Source: Perilla frutescens (taxonomy: Eukaryota > Streptophyta > Magnoliopsida > Lamiales > Lamiaceae). From it: DNA of 64,000 nt. The position numbers were made by a program, and so were the translations under genes. Each line of letters begins with the position of its first letter. Within the stretch, counting starts at the first letter, position 1. The stretch covers positions 42,644,664-42,708,663 of the forward strand of contig BRKX01000006.1 in NCBI GenBank assembly GCA_026008535.1. The letters are read 5' to 3'. The notes under the pieces were generated by a model. That model was not told where the DNA came from and ran no database searches. It worked only from the letters and a program-made list of their open reading frames with translations. Below, one piece after another: positions 1 through 12,623 of the stretch.

Positions 1-3000
1 AAAAAAAATAGATTTTATGTGCTAATAATTTTTAATTAAGTCGAGATATATTATATATACACACCCGCGGATAGTGATTAGGAATATATAATGAATTGAC
101 ATAATTAAATTAGATGTAAAGATTACTTGCCTTGGAGAAGAGAAGGCAACGGCAGCAATGGCTGATGAAGCACAAGAGGAGGCCATGTCGACTGATTATG
201 GTTTGTGTGAAATGAGAAAAAAATAGAGTTGTTAAAATAAAAAATAAAATAAATAAATGAGTGTAACTATAAAGATGGCTTATCTTTTGAGGATAGAAAT
301 GGAGGCGTGTGATTGGCTGCATAGGATTGCCAACTGGCTATCAGAATCTAAAATCTGGTCTTAACTTACGTGGCACAATATCTAAACTGGTGGTTCATAT
401 GCTCACAAATTTATTATTATGAAATTAGTATTTAAATATGTAAAATTTAAATAGTAACTGCCTCTGCATAAGTTTTTACATGGAAATATAAATTCTAATC
501 ACGTATCATTATACCAATTTACAATCAAAACTGTAATATTTCATAATATATTGTACTTAAATATCACTTCATGGTCATGAGCTTCCTATCGGATGAGATT
601 CTCTAAACTCAACTCAACGGTCAATCGTGTTCCGACATTAAGAATTACGTAGTTTTAATAATACTAGTACTATATCCCGTGCGATGCACGGCGAGATATA
701 TAAATTAAATTTTATCTAAGTAAAATAATTAAATCACAGTTAAATAATTAACACAAACAATTATAAAATGTACAAAGATGTTATATTCAAGTTTATTCGC
801 TATTTTGTCAGTAGACAACCCAAATCTATAAATAAATTTATATTTTCCATTCAGTTTGCTCAATAAAACAAATAACATAATTGATTCACCTGAAATTCAT
901 TACAAACATAATCGATATCCTTTATAATTTTGGTACAATGAGAAAAAATAAGAAAAAAATGACACAACACCGCAAAATACATTTAAGAAAATTATCACGT
1001 CTTCGCCATCTCTCATGATTGTTTGAAGTGGATATATAGGACATGATGACACAACTTGAGCAACACTTCCACAAGTTGATTAATGTTTCGTCACCATCTC
1101 TCATAAGTTGGAAAATCATCTCTTATATGTTGGAAAATAATCTCTCATACTGTTTACATTATATTTGTAGAAAAGACCTCGAACTTCATGATCGACATCA
1201 TGTCATTCTACGTCTCCTTACATATAGGAATGAATGCATTAAATTATATTATTGTAAAATATTGGCCTATATATACATAGTATGAAATTAAACATTGATC
1301 ATTTTTTTTTATATATGATATATAAAATATGCGCATATGATATCTAACTATTAAAGAAAAACATTAAATAATTTGTAATGTCTTGTATAAATAATTTATT
1401 GGATCAAATAAGGTAGCATAGATATATTCAAATATGTGTCCTCGCATATTTGAAGATCATTATTATATTATATAAATATACTATAAAAACATTGTTCATT
1501 TTCAACACGATTTATCATAATTTGATTGCCCAACTATCAAAATTCTAAAAATCTGGACATTAATATCAAATATAAGTGAAACTCAGTTAGTATTTGACAG
1601 TCATAAACCACCTCACGAGACAGTATCAATAAGTGAAATTATTAGGCTGAAATGAATCATTTTGTTTGATAACATAAAAAAATAAAAACAATTATTTACT
1701 CTCTAAATAAAATAATAAAGAATTTTCTAAATAAATATACAATTAATTAATCACGTACATAAACTTCACCAATGAAAACTGCATGAAGAAATTATTTGTT
1801 CAATGAGCCAAACATTTAACACAAAAATATATTTAAATAGCGAAATGAGTAAAAAATATTAAAATATTAAAAATATAATACAATAATGAAATTATATCCA
1901 AATGTGAAAAATCCAACTCAGAAATATCTTCTAATTTTTAGGGGTTGTCATTTTTCAATTTTCTTATCTCATTTTCTACCCCCACTGATTCATTCATCTT
2001 TAAGAATGTTATACATCCTAAATGTTTCTTGTCCATTTACAATTAACACTGGTTGTATATTTTTAATTATATCAATGAAAGGATATCTTGCTAGTTTATA
2101 TTTTCAATTCGTAAATGTATAGTTTATTAATATTTTATGAAAGATTAATTGATAGGTGAAAATTTGATGGCAAAATATCCAAAAAAATTAATACATCAAT
2201 ATCAAAAAAATAATATTATCTTTGTTTCAAAATGTTTGTTGTTTTAGTAGTTTGATCTTGAATTAAGAAATAGTTTTGGACTAATATACTACTCTTTGTC
2301 ATATGACATCAAATCTTAAGTTAGAATTATGAAATTTTGTAGAGTTTTGGATATAGTTAAAATTGGGAGAGGGAGTGTGAAAATATCTAAAAAAAAATGT
2401 TACAAAAAAAATAATAAAAAAATAAATATTTTGAAACGGACGAAGTTTATTGGTTCTACTAAAATTAGAAAGAATGATTGGTTCTCCAGCAATAAAAAAA
2501 AAAAAAAAGAATGCATCATTGTCTATGTTATACATTTAATATATAACTTCTACATTTGAAATACATTAAATTATCTCAAGCATGTAAAAGAAAGTAAAAA
2601 TAAAATAATGCAATGTAACTCAACATATATAATATTCAACATTTGAAAAATAAATGACAATCTTCACCCAATTCAATAATTTAAGATAGTCAAATAACAA
2701 TTTAAACCAAATAACAATTTAAAATCTAATATACACATACAGAATAACAGTACAAAAAAATTGCACATATTAATTCCTATAAAACAATTTTTTTCTAGTA
2801 GCAGTTTATATCCAAAAAAAAATATGATGCCCACAAATCATTATTTCATCTATGCTAGTATGTTGTCTGCAATAATTGTATATTTCATCCATTTATGCAA
2901 AAGATTTTTTTCATTGAAATAAAATAAAAATTAGTGCCTATTCTGAATATATAAAATTTCAAAAATAAACTTGGCTGCCTCTGAACACTATTTGTATTTC

Positions 3001-3230
3001 TTTGTCTATTATATATATTATTTATACGTTATCAATGAATATATGTATATAATATAAGGATATGATATTATATTCATTTCATATTATTGTCAATTAATAA
3101 AGTTTTAATTTTCAATAAAGAATAATTATATATTATTATTATTATTATTTTATAATGTTAATGTTAAACTATGTCTCTAATTAAAAGTAAAATTAAAAAA
3201 TCATAATTAGATATTTAGAGAATGAAAAAA
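1..3230. other. AT-rich intergenic sequence, no gene seen
   Basis: Very AT-rich sequence with short open frames that match nothing I recognise and carry no codon-bias signal. The one structured spot is a perfect 6-bp-arm hairpin at 677-691 (ccgtgc-gat-gcacgg), preceded by tatatc. Similar 'cccgtgcgatgcacgg' strings occur in dispersed plant repeats, but I cannot assign this one to a family from sequence alone. Poly-A/T runs account for the ORF-like stretches around 2,300-2,560. Confidence 0.6.
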
Positions 3231-3234
3231 TAAA

Positions 3235-3560
3235 GAAAAATTAATAAAAAAATAAAATTTATTTTTAGCTATGGAATTTTCCGTAGCTAAAATAAAATAT
3301 TATATATTTTTAGCTAGGGAATTTTCCGTTGCTAATTATGTAGCTAAAAGTAAAAATAAACAAATTTTAAAATGTAGCAACGTAATTTTCAGTCTCTAAT
3401 TTAGAGACGAAAAATTATGTCGCTATTACGTCTTTAATTATTAACAAAAATTAAAAATTAGATATTTAACGATGGATTTGTCCGACAATTGGCGTTAAAA
3501 GTCCGAAGTTCAATCCATCATTAGTTTGTCGTCGTTAAAATGTGTTTTGTTGTGAAATTA
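3235..3560. repeat. Degenerate subterminal-repeat cluster, possibly of a CACTA element
   Basis: Inverted and direct short repeats of the type ttagct-a-ggaattttccgt-agctaa occur at about 3,265-3,290 and 3,310-3,345. Related forms follow (gtagcaacgtaattttc, agtctctaatttagagacg, and gtcgtcgttaaa near 3,525). Dense iterated 10-15 bp repeats in both orientations are typical of plant CACTA (En/Spm) subterminal regions. I do not see an intact CACTA terminus, so the class is inferred. Confidence 0.35.
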
Positions 3561-5734
3561 AAGCAAAATATTCTTATGATATTTACATATTAGGCAACCT
3601 ATTCTAAAAAAATAAATCTATTTTGTGAAATTTAATAGAGTTTAGCCCTACATCGAAATCATCAAACCCTTATAAAATTCCGTTGAAGCATTTTATATTG
3701 TACAACAATATATTATAATAAAACTATGAAACAAATAAAATAAAAAATGCAAACCAACAGTGAGACTTAAATAAGAATTAGTACAATCAAATAAAGGAAA
3801 TCCTTACCACTATCAACTAAAAAATGAATTATTAAAAAAAAACTAAAAAATAAATAAAATTTAAAATCTAGCAACATAGAAGCTTGTGAAAACTGCATTC
3901 TCTTCTTCGATTTTCACTGCTTTTTCAAATTTTTATTTGATATACAATAATACATACTTCCTTTCATAATGAAATGGGAAAATGAAGTGATTTATTCATT
4001 GATTATTTTGTACAATGCCGGTGCTTGATGAGGATCGGGACAAGTCAAACCAATCGAGACTTTTCTTCATGTTTAAGGTATTAAAAAAAATGTATATGAA
4101 ATGTTTAAATGTTCTGCAATCGTCTAAGATAAGATGTGGTGGATATAAGAATTGATAAGATGAAACTATTTATAGATGAGTATGGGGTGGTTATTTTGGA
4201 TATTTCTGGATATACATAGTGTAATTATTGAAAAGTATACATTGATTGAATTATATTAATTGGTAACGTTTTGATTAATTGATTTAAATTTCATTTGATG
4301 CTAGTGATGATGATATATGATGATAATAAGAGTTAATTGCTTTGATTAATTAACACGTCCTTTTAGGAAAAATTGTAATTGCAACATGTTAAGCGACTTT
4401 TGAAACTTTGCAATTAGAACATTGAGTGTGTAATTTCTACAACTAAAACAATACATATCATTTTAAAGCACAATATACAAATGATATTAATTATATATCC
4501 AAAAGAGTAGGAAATTAAATAACAATATTTCAATCTGAATATAATAATAATAATTTTAATGTTGTACATTTTTACACGAACATGCTCATACCCAATGAAA
4601 TTAATACAATTGCATTTACTTGGAGGCCCCTACAAAACAGAAACAAAATTGTTTATTTGGTGACTCGATATAGTGTATAATTAAAAGTCTTTCGATTAGA
4701 GCTGAAATTACCATTACAACAACTTTAAAAAATTGTTAAAAAGTTATTACAGGTGAGCCACATCCTATGCGCATGATTTTAAAACCCTCCTTGTCATCTC
4801 AATCCCTTTTTGCTTAGCTATAAGAAAATAAGACAATAGTACTCTAGAAGATTATTTAGAAAATCAATTATAAATTCGCCATCAAATGATCGGACGGTGC
4901 AACCTTTGCAGTCTTAAGAACCACGATGACGACAATTTGTTCTCTCTTTCTTGTTTTCCTATATCCCCTCTTCTGCTTTCCATTGCTCTACGACTTCTAC
5001 TTAATATTCTTCTCTAAATTAGAATGAGGCTATTCATCTTTTTTTATTTATTTTTAATTCAAGAATGGATTTAGGCATATATATAGTAGTCTGCAAAGGC
5101 TATTGTTCCAGCAACATGTACATTTTTTTTTCTATGTATGAGTTGGATATATGAATTGAATAAGTGTTGTATTCATGCTACCATTTCTAAAGTCAAAATG
5201 GTAATTTTTGGACTCGCGACTCCAGTTTATTCATTATAGAATATAGATAGATTAGCGGGTTTCAATACAAATTGGGATGCGCTTATAAATTTGACGCTAA
5301 TTTGAGATGTTAATTAATTGAGATTTGGCGTTAATTTGGGATTCTTAAAGAGCTTGATTTTCAACCATTAAATAATTAAATAGTCTGTACAACAATGTTA
5401 TATGGACTGAAATTGCTATTTGCAATGGGAGGGGAAAATCTTATTGCACAATTCTGTTATCTTATCTTATATATTATATATATAATATATTATATATTGT
5501 ACGTATATTGTATCATATTTTTTATTTATTTATATATGAGATATGATATTAGACATATACCCTGATATATAGCTATACATTATTATATTATATTATATTA
5601 AAGATATGATATATATAATTAAATAATTAAATTAATATATAATTAGTAAACTTACTATTTTTGGAATGCATATTTAGGCGGGAAAACTATAGTTACTAAT
5701 TATAGTATAACTATTCATCTTTATATATATTAAG
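3561..5734. other. AT-rich intergenic sequence
   Basis: No supported gene. A 34-codon open frame at 4,926-5,027 encodes a very hydrophobic Phe/Leu-rich peptide but has no visible gene context. From about 5,470 the sequence becomes runs of tatata. Confidence 0.5.
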
Positions 5735-6320
5735 ATTAAGATAAGATTAAGATGTATAATAACAATAAAATTTATTATAATATGACAAATCATAAATAAT
5801 TTTTTTGCTAAGATTTTTTTTTAAAAATGGCAAACCTTAATTTTAGAATAATCAACCCTAATAATCAATTATACTATATTTGTCTCAATTATATAGTCTT
5901 TTTTCTACTATCGCGTAAATTAAAAATATTTATGAAAACAAAATACCAAAGTTAAACTTCCAATATTATCCATATTTAAGATTTATAACTTTCAAAAAAT
6001 TAAATAGTTAGTTTTAAATTTCCAAAATCTTACAAGAGTGTAATTGTACATTTCTACGAAAAATAATATTAATTATAGTAATTGGACCATATACTTGAGA
6101 CACCTCAAAATAGCAATACAGAATATATAATTGGGATGAAGGGAGGAGTATCACTAAATTGAAAATTAAATAATAAAAAATAATTATAAATTTTAATTTG
6201 ATGTAATAAATCCTAAAGAATAATGTAAAATTAAATTAAAAACAAAAAAAAATTGGAGAAAAACTAAAAATTTTAATGTGTCCGATATGCTATCGTTTTT
6301 TAATTGAGTCCATTGTACAA
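5735..6320 (+). repeat. Dispersed AT-rich repeat, copy 1
   Basis: Phrases such as 'aaatttattataatatgaca', 'aataatcaacccta' and 'gatgtaataaatcctaaaga' recur in the same order at 31,690-32,040 (plus strand). They recur again in reverse complement at 42,390-42,620. The conserved order argues for one repeat family rather than shared base composition. Exact ends, terminal repeats and target duplications are not clear. Confidence 0.45.
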
Positions 6321-9282
6321 GAATTATTTAGTAGAATTTATTACTCATACAATATTTAATTCGTGGACTATTGTGTAAGATTGAAATTTATTCACATCAA
6401 CCCACGCACAACGGCAACAATATTTTGGAGGGAGCGAGTGCGTGTGTTGAATTGGAATGTCGGCTTTGCAATTTAGTCCGTGAAGAAATAAGTTGGGCTC
6501 TTTTCTAATAAAAGCCCACATGATTTTGGACCAAATGTAGCCCAACTATTTCTCTGATTACTAGTCTTAACTTAAAATACTTCATAATATACCATTTTCA
6601 TTCTAAAAGCCCTTAAATCAATCTGGATTTATCAATGTTACAAAAATAATATATATATATATACACACATGTATATAAAACTCGGGTCACTTCATAAATT
6701 CAACTGAAAACTAAATGTTCGCTTTGACTAATAGAGTCCAAAGAACCTAAAATTACCTCAAATGGGGTAATTTAGTGAAACGATGACTGAAAGATCATAA
6801 GTTAGATCGAATTATCATGTGCACACACTTGAATATGACAAGAATCACAATCGCATAGTCTCTTTGGAATGGTTCAATTGGCATCAAGATTTGTCATCAG
6901 TGAATAATGGTCACGGGTGATCTAAAATAAATATTTCGATGAAGTTAACCCAATCCAAAACTAAAATGATGTCATCCTTATATATGTATATGCACAAGTA
7001 CATCAATCATTCGAAAGGACAAATATAATCAAATGGGATGACCACTTAATTTATTTTGCTGACCCCAACATCCACAACAAAATATCTATCAAAATGCCCA
7101 CGACTTTGCTTTCTCATCATCATATATCAATTCATTCCAACTCTAATGTCTCTAATTATGATAACAATAATATTATTTGAGCATGTTCTGCCACAAGAGA
7201 AAACCAACGACATCAATTAATTCTAAAGATCTTAACAGACAATAATTCCAGCTAATTAATAATGTCCATAACACACATACACACGCATACATGCACACAC
7301 ACACACACACGTATAAAGACATCCATGCAAGAGTGTATATATATATATTGATATCTTCAATATATATGATAGTCTACTGCTGCCTTTTATGGTCGCCGAT
7401 TATATTTTTGGTACGTGAATTATTGTTGCAATTTGGCAATTTACAATTGTTTATGTATAGTAAAATTAAGGAACTAGAGAATGAATTCTCTAGTTCCTTT
7501 GCATGTGATAGATAATTGAAAAATAATCATGTGCTCCACCTGAAAACAGACGTGATAATCAAGAACTAATGTTTCACCTAAATTACGTACTGCCACGACC
7601 GAGAGAGGAGGGGGAACAAAATCATTTTCCAAAATTTTCAGCTCTCTTAATTAATATCAATTTTACCGGCCATCATTTATATTTTGTTATATTTATGCAT
7701 CAAAATATATATCCTTTTCTTTTCTTTTATAATATAATGTGGTCAGAAATGAATTTGTTCGGTGCTGAAACTCATTGCATTTGTAATTTGTCGTATGATA
7801 ATATCTAGCCTTTTCCCAGTGTGAAAAAATTAAAGTTATTAATTAAATGATTTTTATTGATCAAGTTAGAATCGATCGTAAGGTTTTTTTAGATACTTGC
7901 AGCCACTAGTAGTGAGTCCTCGCATGATATATTTTTCTTATGTTGGTGTGATTCAAATTAGTGTTCTTTTAATTATGATTTCGCCACTTCAATTCAACCA
8001 GCTGCCAAACTCACATTAATGGCAAACAATTGGAGAAAAAATAAAATAATGAAAATTCTAAATATAAGTCCTTTCAGAAACGTTAAGAGATGGAATCTTT
8101 AACATAAAAAAGGTTCCATATTTAGGATTCGAGACCCACCGCTCGGTCGTTCCCCACCACCTTCCAACTCCAAAAAAAAAAGTTCAAAATATATAAACCG
8201 AATAATTAGTTAATAGTTAGCAAAGAACTGTTTGGCATAAGGTCTTTCCTCTTCTTTTTGGGACAGACCATGAATAAAAAGTCAATGAGTTTCCACATTA
8301 AAATCACTCGAAAGTTTGGTCGTTTTCAATTTTAGCATGGTTGCTGAGTCAACAAGCCAAACATATAAGTCTATATTTTGATATAATTGGCTTTGATGTT
8401 GTTACAAAATGGTAAAACAATTGAGTGGTTTTTTTTCTTTCTTTCTTTCTGAAATTACTAGATTATTATGCACCATAAATGTGCATTTCTATGATTACAA
8501 TTTGCCCAAACTGTTTGGCCCCATAAACATCATTTTGTCCATCTAGCTGTTTGTGTTTATCTAAGTAGGAGATTTAATTATCAGTTTCTATATAATGGTG
8601 ACTGATCACGACTTAATTATTTTTTAAAAAAACTTTCTATACATTTATACGATAAAATAAAATAAATGGAGTTTTATCGATTTAAGATTTGAAAAACGTA
8701 TTTATCAATCAAGAAGCTAACAGATGAAAACTATTACCCTAGGACTCAAAAATCACATAGTTCATTTTTTTTCTTTATTAAATTTACTATATAGATGATT
8801 AATAAATGTTTTTTTTGGGTAAATACTAAAAACATTAATATATGAATAATTGAAAGATAAAAAAAATCAAAAATACATGTCTTTTGGAGTTATAGATGGT
8901 TAGTTAAACGGTGTTTAGTTTTTAATTATATTGCCAACTGACAAGTATACAATGTTGAATTTAATAACATAAACATGTAAGTTCATTGATATAAGATTAA
9001 AATCCATTTATATTATTAGGTAGTAAAGAACACAAATGAAAGGATAAAAAAGTAAATGAAAAAAGGAAAATAATTTACAAGATCATTTATCTATATTTAA
9101 AGGTATCACTTAATTATATATATATAAAAAAAAACCAAGATTCTTACATTTTTCCCTTCTGCTGAGAAAATATCAACGGGATTCCCTTCTTTAGTTTGTC
9201 TGATTGGAGGAGAAAAGTTCTGTTGGGTTCTTAAGAATCAGAGTCTTGCTTTCATCTAAATGATAAAGTGGATTTCTTTTTC
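6321..9282. other. AT-rich intergenic sequence with microsatellites
   Basis: No supported gene. It contains a (CA)n run at 7,293-7,310, a short (TA)n run near 7,337-7,350, and a 32-bp near-perfect palindrome at 7,468-7,499. A stretch near 8,135-8,180 (attcgagaccca followed by a poly-A run) loosely resembles a SINE B box and tail, but no A box supports it. Confidence 0.5.
7468..7499. repeat. Perfect 14-bp-arm palindrome
   Basis: The arms aaggaactagagaa and ttctctagttcctt are exact reverse complements separated by tgaa. No thymine-rich 3' tail or partner hairpin suggests a transcriptional role. It may be a remnant of an inverted-repeat element. Confidence 0.7.
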
Positions 9283-9729
9283 TGTTGGTTCCCCTAATCA
9301 TGAAATCTCTATGTCGAAATGACTGAGATACAAAATAATTAAATTAAATGCGGAAGCGTACCTTAATCATACATCTTTATATCTTTATTATTGAATCTGG
9401 TGTTGAATCTGTTATGGACCTTCCAAACGATCGGTACCACTTTTCTTTTGCTTTTTGTAGGAGGAATACAGACTGTAAGAATGAAGTACCGTCATTTGGG
9501 AACCATAACCCTAAATATATAACTATATATATCTATGATTTTCAATTTGGTCCCTCAACAAATTGAATATCTCCTTATGGTATCTACACATTAATTCCAT
9601 GATTATCTAATACATTTAATATAGTCTATAATTATATTTTAGTAGATAACTTTAATTGAACTTACCATAAAACAACTATACATATTTTATTTTATATATG
9701 TAACTCCACATAATGAAAATTTTCCAACA
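9283..9729 (-). mobile_element. Copia-type 3' LTR (minus strand)
   Basis: The 447-bp segment is bounded by tgttgg and ccaaca, the 6-bp inverted termini common in Ty1/Copia LTRs. Read on the minus strand it is preceded by gtctaagtggagat, which resembles the aagtgggaga-type polypurine tract in front of many plant Copia 3' LTRs. The minus strand also contains cgcttccgca near the LTR 3' end. No second LTR is in the window, so this is a truncated element. An alternative outer boundary is another tgttgg at 9,221. Confidence 0.5.
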
Positions 9730-9832
9730 ATCTCCACTTAGACTACATATATAACCAAATAAATATACATTACCTTATTGAGCTCAAATCTTCATGTTAC
9801 TTTAAGGTATCCTGAAAATAATCTTATCCATC
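9730..9832 (-). mobile_element. Copia 3' internal fragment, interrupted
   Basis: This sequence lies between the putative Copia polypurine tract and the insertion point of the short LTR element at 9,833. It continues at 13,511 after that element. No reading frame is supported. It is assigned to the Copia element by contiguity with the LTR at 9,283-9,729. Confidence 0.4.
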
Positions 9833-10714
9833 TGTAGGTGGCGAAATTTTACAATATTATAAATAATATTTTTATTGATTTTAATATATTTATTTAGTTT
9901 TGGAATTATATCAAATCCAAAATTAGATACAATATTTAAATAATAAAGATATTATTATATGATAAATATTAAAAGTCTTTGGCAACAAGTATATATCTTT
10001 CAAAAAAGATATATATCAATTTCCAACAGCCAATGAGATAGTGTCACATCAGCTCTAGATCTCTTTCCCTACAACTATAAATAGGGGCCTCCATATCAGT
10101 TGAAAATCACATCAGAAGTCATTTGAAGAGTTCAAGAATTTGAGAACTTCCATAAGTGAAATTCTCAAAGATATTCAAGGCGTTCTTCACCAAAATCATC
10201 CTGAAGACGGCGTTTGATCCACAAGCAAGACTATTTGAAGAGTTCAAGAATTTGAGAACTTCCATAAGTGAAATTCTCAAAGATATTCAAGGCGTTCTTG
10301 TGACATTCAAAAGCGTTCTTCACCAAATTCATCCCGAAGACAACGTTTGATCCATAAGCAAAGCAGTCAAAGGCGTTCTTCATCAAATTCATTTCAAAAT
10401 TAGCATTTGATCTGGAAACAAGGCGTCGGCCCTCCGAGTTAACGTTATCAAGACCAAATACCAAGTCAAAGAAGATCGAGCATACAAATCGTCCCCGAAA
10501 ACTTCGAAGACCAAGTTCAAACAACAAGTCTGAGAAAATGAAAGAGACAAATTTACTCTGAAGATTTCAAAGACCGTTTGAAAATCAAGTTTTGAAGAGA
10601 AGAATCAGAGGAAAAATAGAGATTGGATTCGTAAATTTATATTTTTGATTTGAAATCATTTTATTGTACACTATTTTGTGTTTTACCAAATTAAATACAA
10701 AAATTTGTGTTACA
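9833..10714 (+). repeat. 5' LTR of the TR-GAG element
   Basis: It begins tgtaggtggcg and ends gtgttaca. A TATA box, tataaata, is at 10,076-10,083, with ccaat about 45 bp upstream. About 67 bp beginning 'atttgaagagttcaag' is directly duplicated inside the LTR (near 10,120 and 10,227). The short open frames on both strands here recur in the other LTR only because the LTRs are copies. Confidence 0.92.
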
Positions 10715-10717
10715 AAT

Positions 10718-10738
10718 TTTGGCACGCCCCGGTGGGAC
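10718..10738 (+). promoter_or_regulatory. Candidate primer-binding site, not initiator-Met type
   Basis: Immediately after the 5' LTR the sequence reads tttggcacgccccggtggga, unlike the tggtatcagagc motif complementary to initiator tRNA-Met. Its position fits a primer site. I cannot name the tRNA without a tRNA set to compare. Confidence 0.5.
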
Positions 10739-10775
10739 AATCTCTACCTTTTCATCAATTTTCTCAAGCATCAAA

Positions 10776-11840
10776 ATGTCTACAATTCGGGAAGAGCAAA
10801 TTGCAAACTTAACGAAGCTTGCCGAAGGACTTGCTTTGCGGATACAAGAATGAGATGCTCAAATCTTGAAACTGGAAAAAGAAATGATTGTTGATACATG
10901 TGGCGAGCAAGTTGATGAAGATACTGAAGCTGAGATATCTACAAAGCTACATGCCAATAAAAGTGGAAAATCTACAGCCAAAGAAATTAAAATCTCATCT
11001 GATGGCTCAATACAAGTTGATCAACTCAAAGATTTCATACTGAAGACAATCAAGGACAAGTCTGGAGAGAGCCGTAAATCATTATGGACTTATAACAAGC
11101 CATATACTCCAAGAATTGACAACTTAAAGATGCCAGATGGCTACCAGCCGCCAAAGTTTCAACAATTTGATGGCAAAGGAAATCCAAGACAACATGTGGC
11201 TCACTTTGTAGAGACCTGTAATGATGCTGGGACATACGAAGATCACTTGGTGAAGCAATTCGTTCGTTCTTTAAAAGATAACGCATTTGATTGGTATACC
11301 GATTTGGAGCCAAATTCGATTGATAGTTGGGGGCAACTGGAGAAAGAATTCCTAAACCGCTTCTACAGTACTCGAAGGACGGTTAGCTTGGTTGAACTCA
11401 CAAATACAAACCAACAAAAAGAAGAGTCCGTCATTGACTACATCAACCGTTGGAGAAACTTAAGCCTGAATTGCAAAGATCAATTATCAGAAAGTTCAGC
11501 AATTGAAATATGCATCCAAGGCATGTGTTGGGGTCTTCGATATATTTTGAAAGGGATTCAACCAAAGACTTTCGAGGAATTGGCCACTAGAGCTTACGAC
11601 ATGGAGTTAAGCATGGCCGCAAATGGAGTTGAAGAACTATCGATGCAAAAGCCTCACAACTTTGAAGAAGAGCAAGAAACAGATGATGAGGGCAAACCTT
11701 TTGAGGAATCCCCAAGTGAAGAAGAAGAAGAAGAAGAAGAAGAAGAAGAAGGAGAAGGAGAAGCGACTATAAATCTTGTCATTGGCCTATTCAAATCTTC
11801 CAATACATGTCAAAGTTTTCAAAATACAAACGTTCCTTGA
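10776..11840 (+). pseudogene. Gag protein of the TR-GAG element, one early stop
   Basis: The first ATG in frame is at 10,776 and the frame is interrupted by TGA at 10,851. From the ATG at 10,866 it is open for 324 codons. A Ty3/Gypsy-type retrotransposon gag (capsid) domain is recognisable from about residue 95 of the downstream frame. It starts with PPKFQQFDGKGNPRQHV, continues with AFDWYTDLEPNSIDSW and EFLNRFYSTRR, and ends near residue 250. A Glu-rich tract (gaa codon repeat at about 11,718-11,762) follows, then a short tail. No CCHC knuckle and no protease are seen. The peptide before the stop reads as a plausible Gag N-terminus, so the stop probably arose after or during amplification. 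Alternatively translation starts at 10,866 and the protein is functional. Confidence 0.8.
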
Positions 11841-12590
11841 TAAGAGCCTAAACTATCTTCAAAGCTCCTTGATAAGAGCTTAAACTATCTAAAGTCTTCA
11901 AAATTCAAACGCTCCTCGATAAGAGCCTAAACTATCTTCAAAACTCCTTGATAAGAGTCAAAACTATCTAAAGTTTTCAAAATACAAATGCTCCTTGATA
12001 AGAGTCAAAACTATCTAAACTCTTCAAGAAATACCAAGACTCGTTGACACGAGTATAAAATGTCTATAAATTCAAATTCAAATCCAAGACTCATTGACAC
12101 GAGTATAAAAGGTCTATAAATTCAAATTCAAGACTCATTGACACGAGTATAAAAGGTCTACAAATTCAAATTCAAGACTCCTTGACATGAGTATAAAAAT
12201 GTCTACAAATCCAAATTCAAATCCAAGTACTCACGGACACGAGTATAAAAGGTCTACAAAGTCCAAATTCAAGTTGAAGGCTCCTCGATATGAGCATAAA
12301 CTATCCAAGTTCAAGAAAAAGCTCCCTGATATGAGCATAAACTATCAAAGTTCAAGAAAGCTCCCTGATACGAGCATAAACTATCTAAATTCAAATCCAA
12401 ATTGAAGGCTCCTTGATACGAGTATAAACTATCTAATAAATTCAAACTGAAGAACTCTTGAATATGAGTATGAACTATTCAAGAACTCCTTGACACGAGT
12501 ATAAACTATCTAATAAATTCAAGTTCAAGACTCCTTGATACGAGTTTAAACTATCTAATCAATTTTCGAGACTCATTCATTTCAAACGAC
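11830..12590 (+). repeat. Degenerate minisatellite replacing pol
   Basis: About 18 imperfect tandem units of roughly 35-60 bp are built around 'ctccttgataagag(c/t)' plus '(t)aaactatct(a/t)', with later variants 'actcattgacacgagtata' and 'gctccctgatatgagcata'. Units with the gacacgag variant are clustered, suggesting local amplification. Tandem repeats in the 3' untranslated part of plant Gypsy elements are known and have been linked to satellite origins. The short open frame at 12,187-12,405 is a by-product of the repeats. Confidence 0.85.
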
Positions 12591-12608
12591 AAGTCGTCAA
12601 TGAACAAG

Positions 12609-12623
12609 TCTCGAGGGGGCATT
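12609..12623 (+). promoter_or_regulatory. Polypurine tract before the 3' LTR
   Basis: The purine-rich string gagggggc lies directly upstream of the 3' LTR start at 12,624, the position of the plus-strand primer in LTR retrotransposons. Confidence 0.7.

Noticed and set aside
4926..5027. 34-codon hydrophobic small ORF
   Set aside because: No promoter, homology or conserved context can be seen. A Phe/Leu-rich peptide is expected from T-rich sequence.
8135..8182. SINE-like B box followed by poly-A
   Set aside because: Only one weak box, no A box at the expected distance, and no target duplication.
10156..10527. Frames on both strands conserved at 12,947-13,333
   Set aside because: They are LTR copies. 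The minus-strand 98-103-codon frames arise from the internally duplicated LTR sequence.
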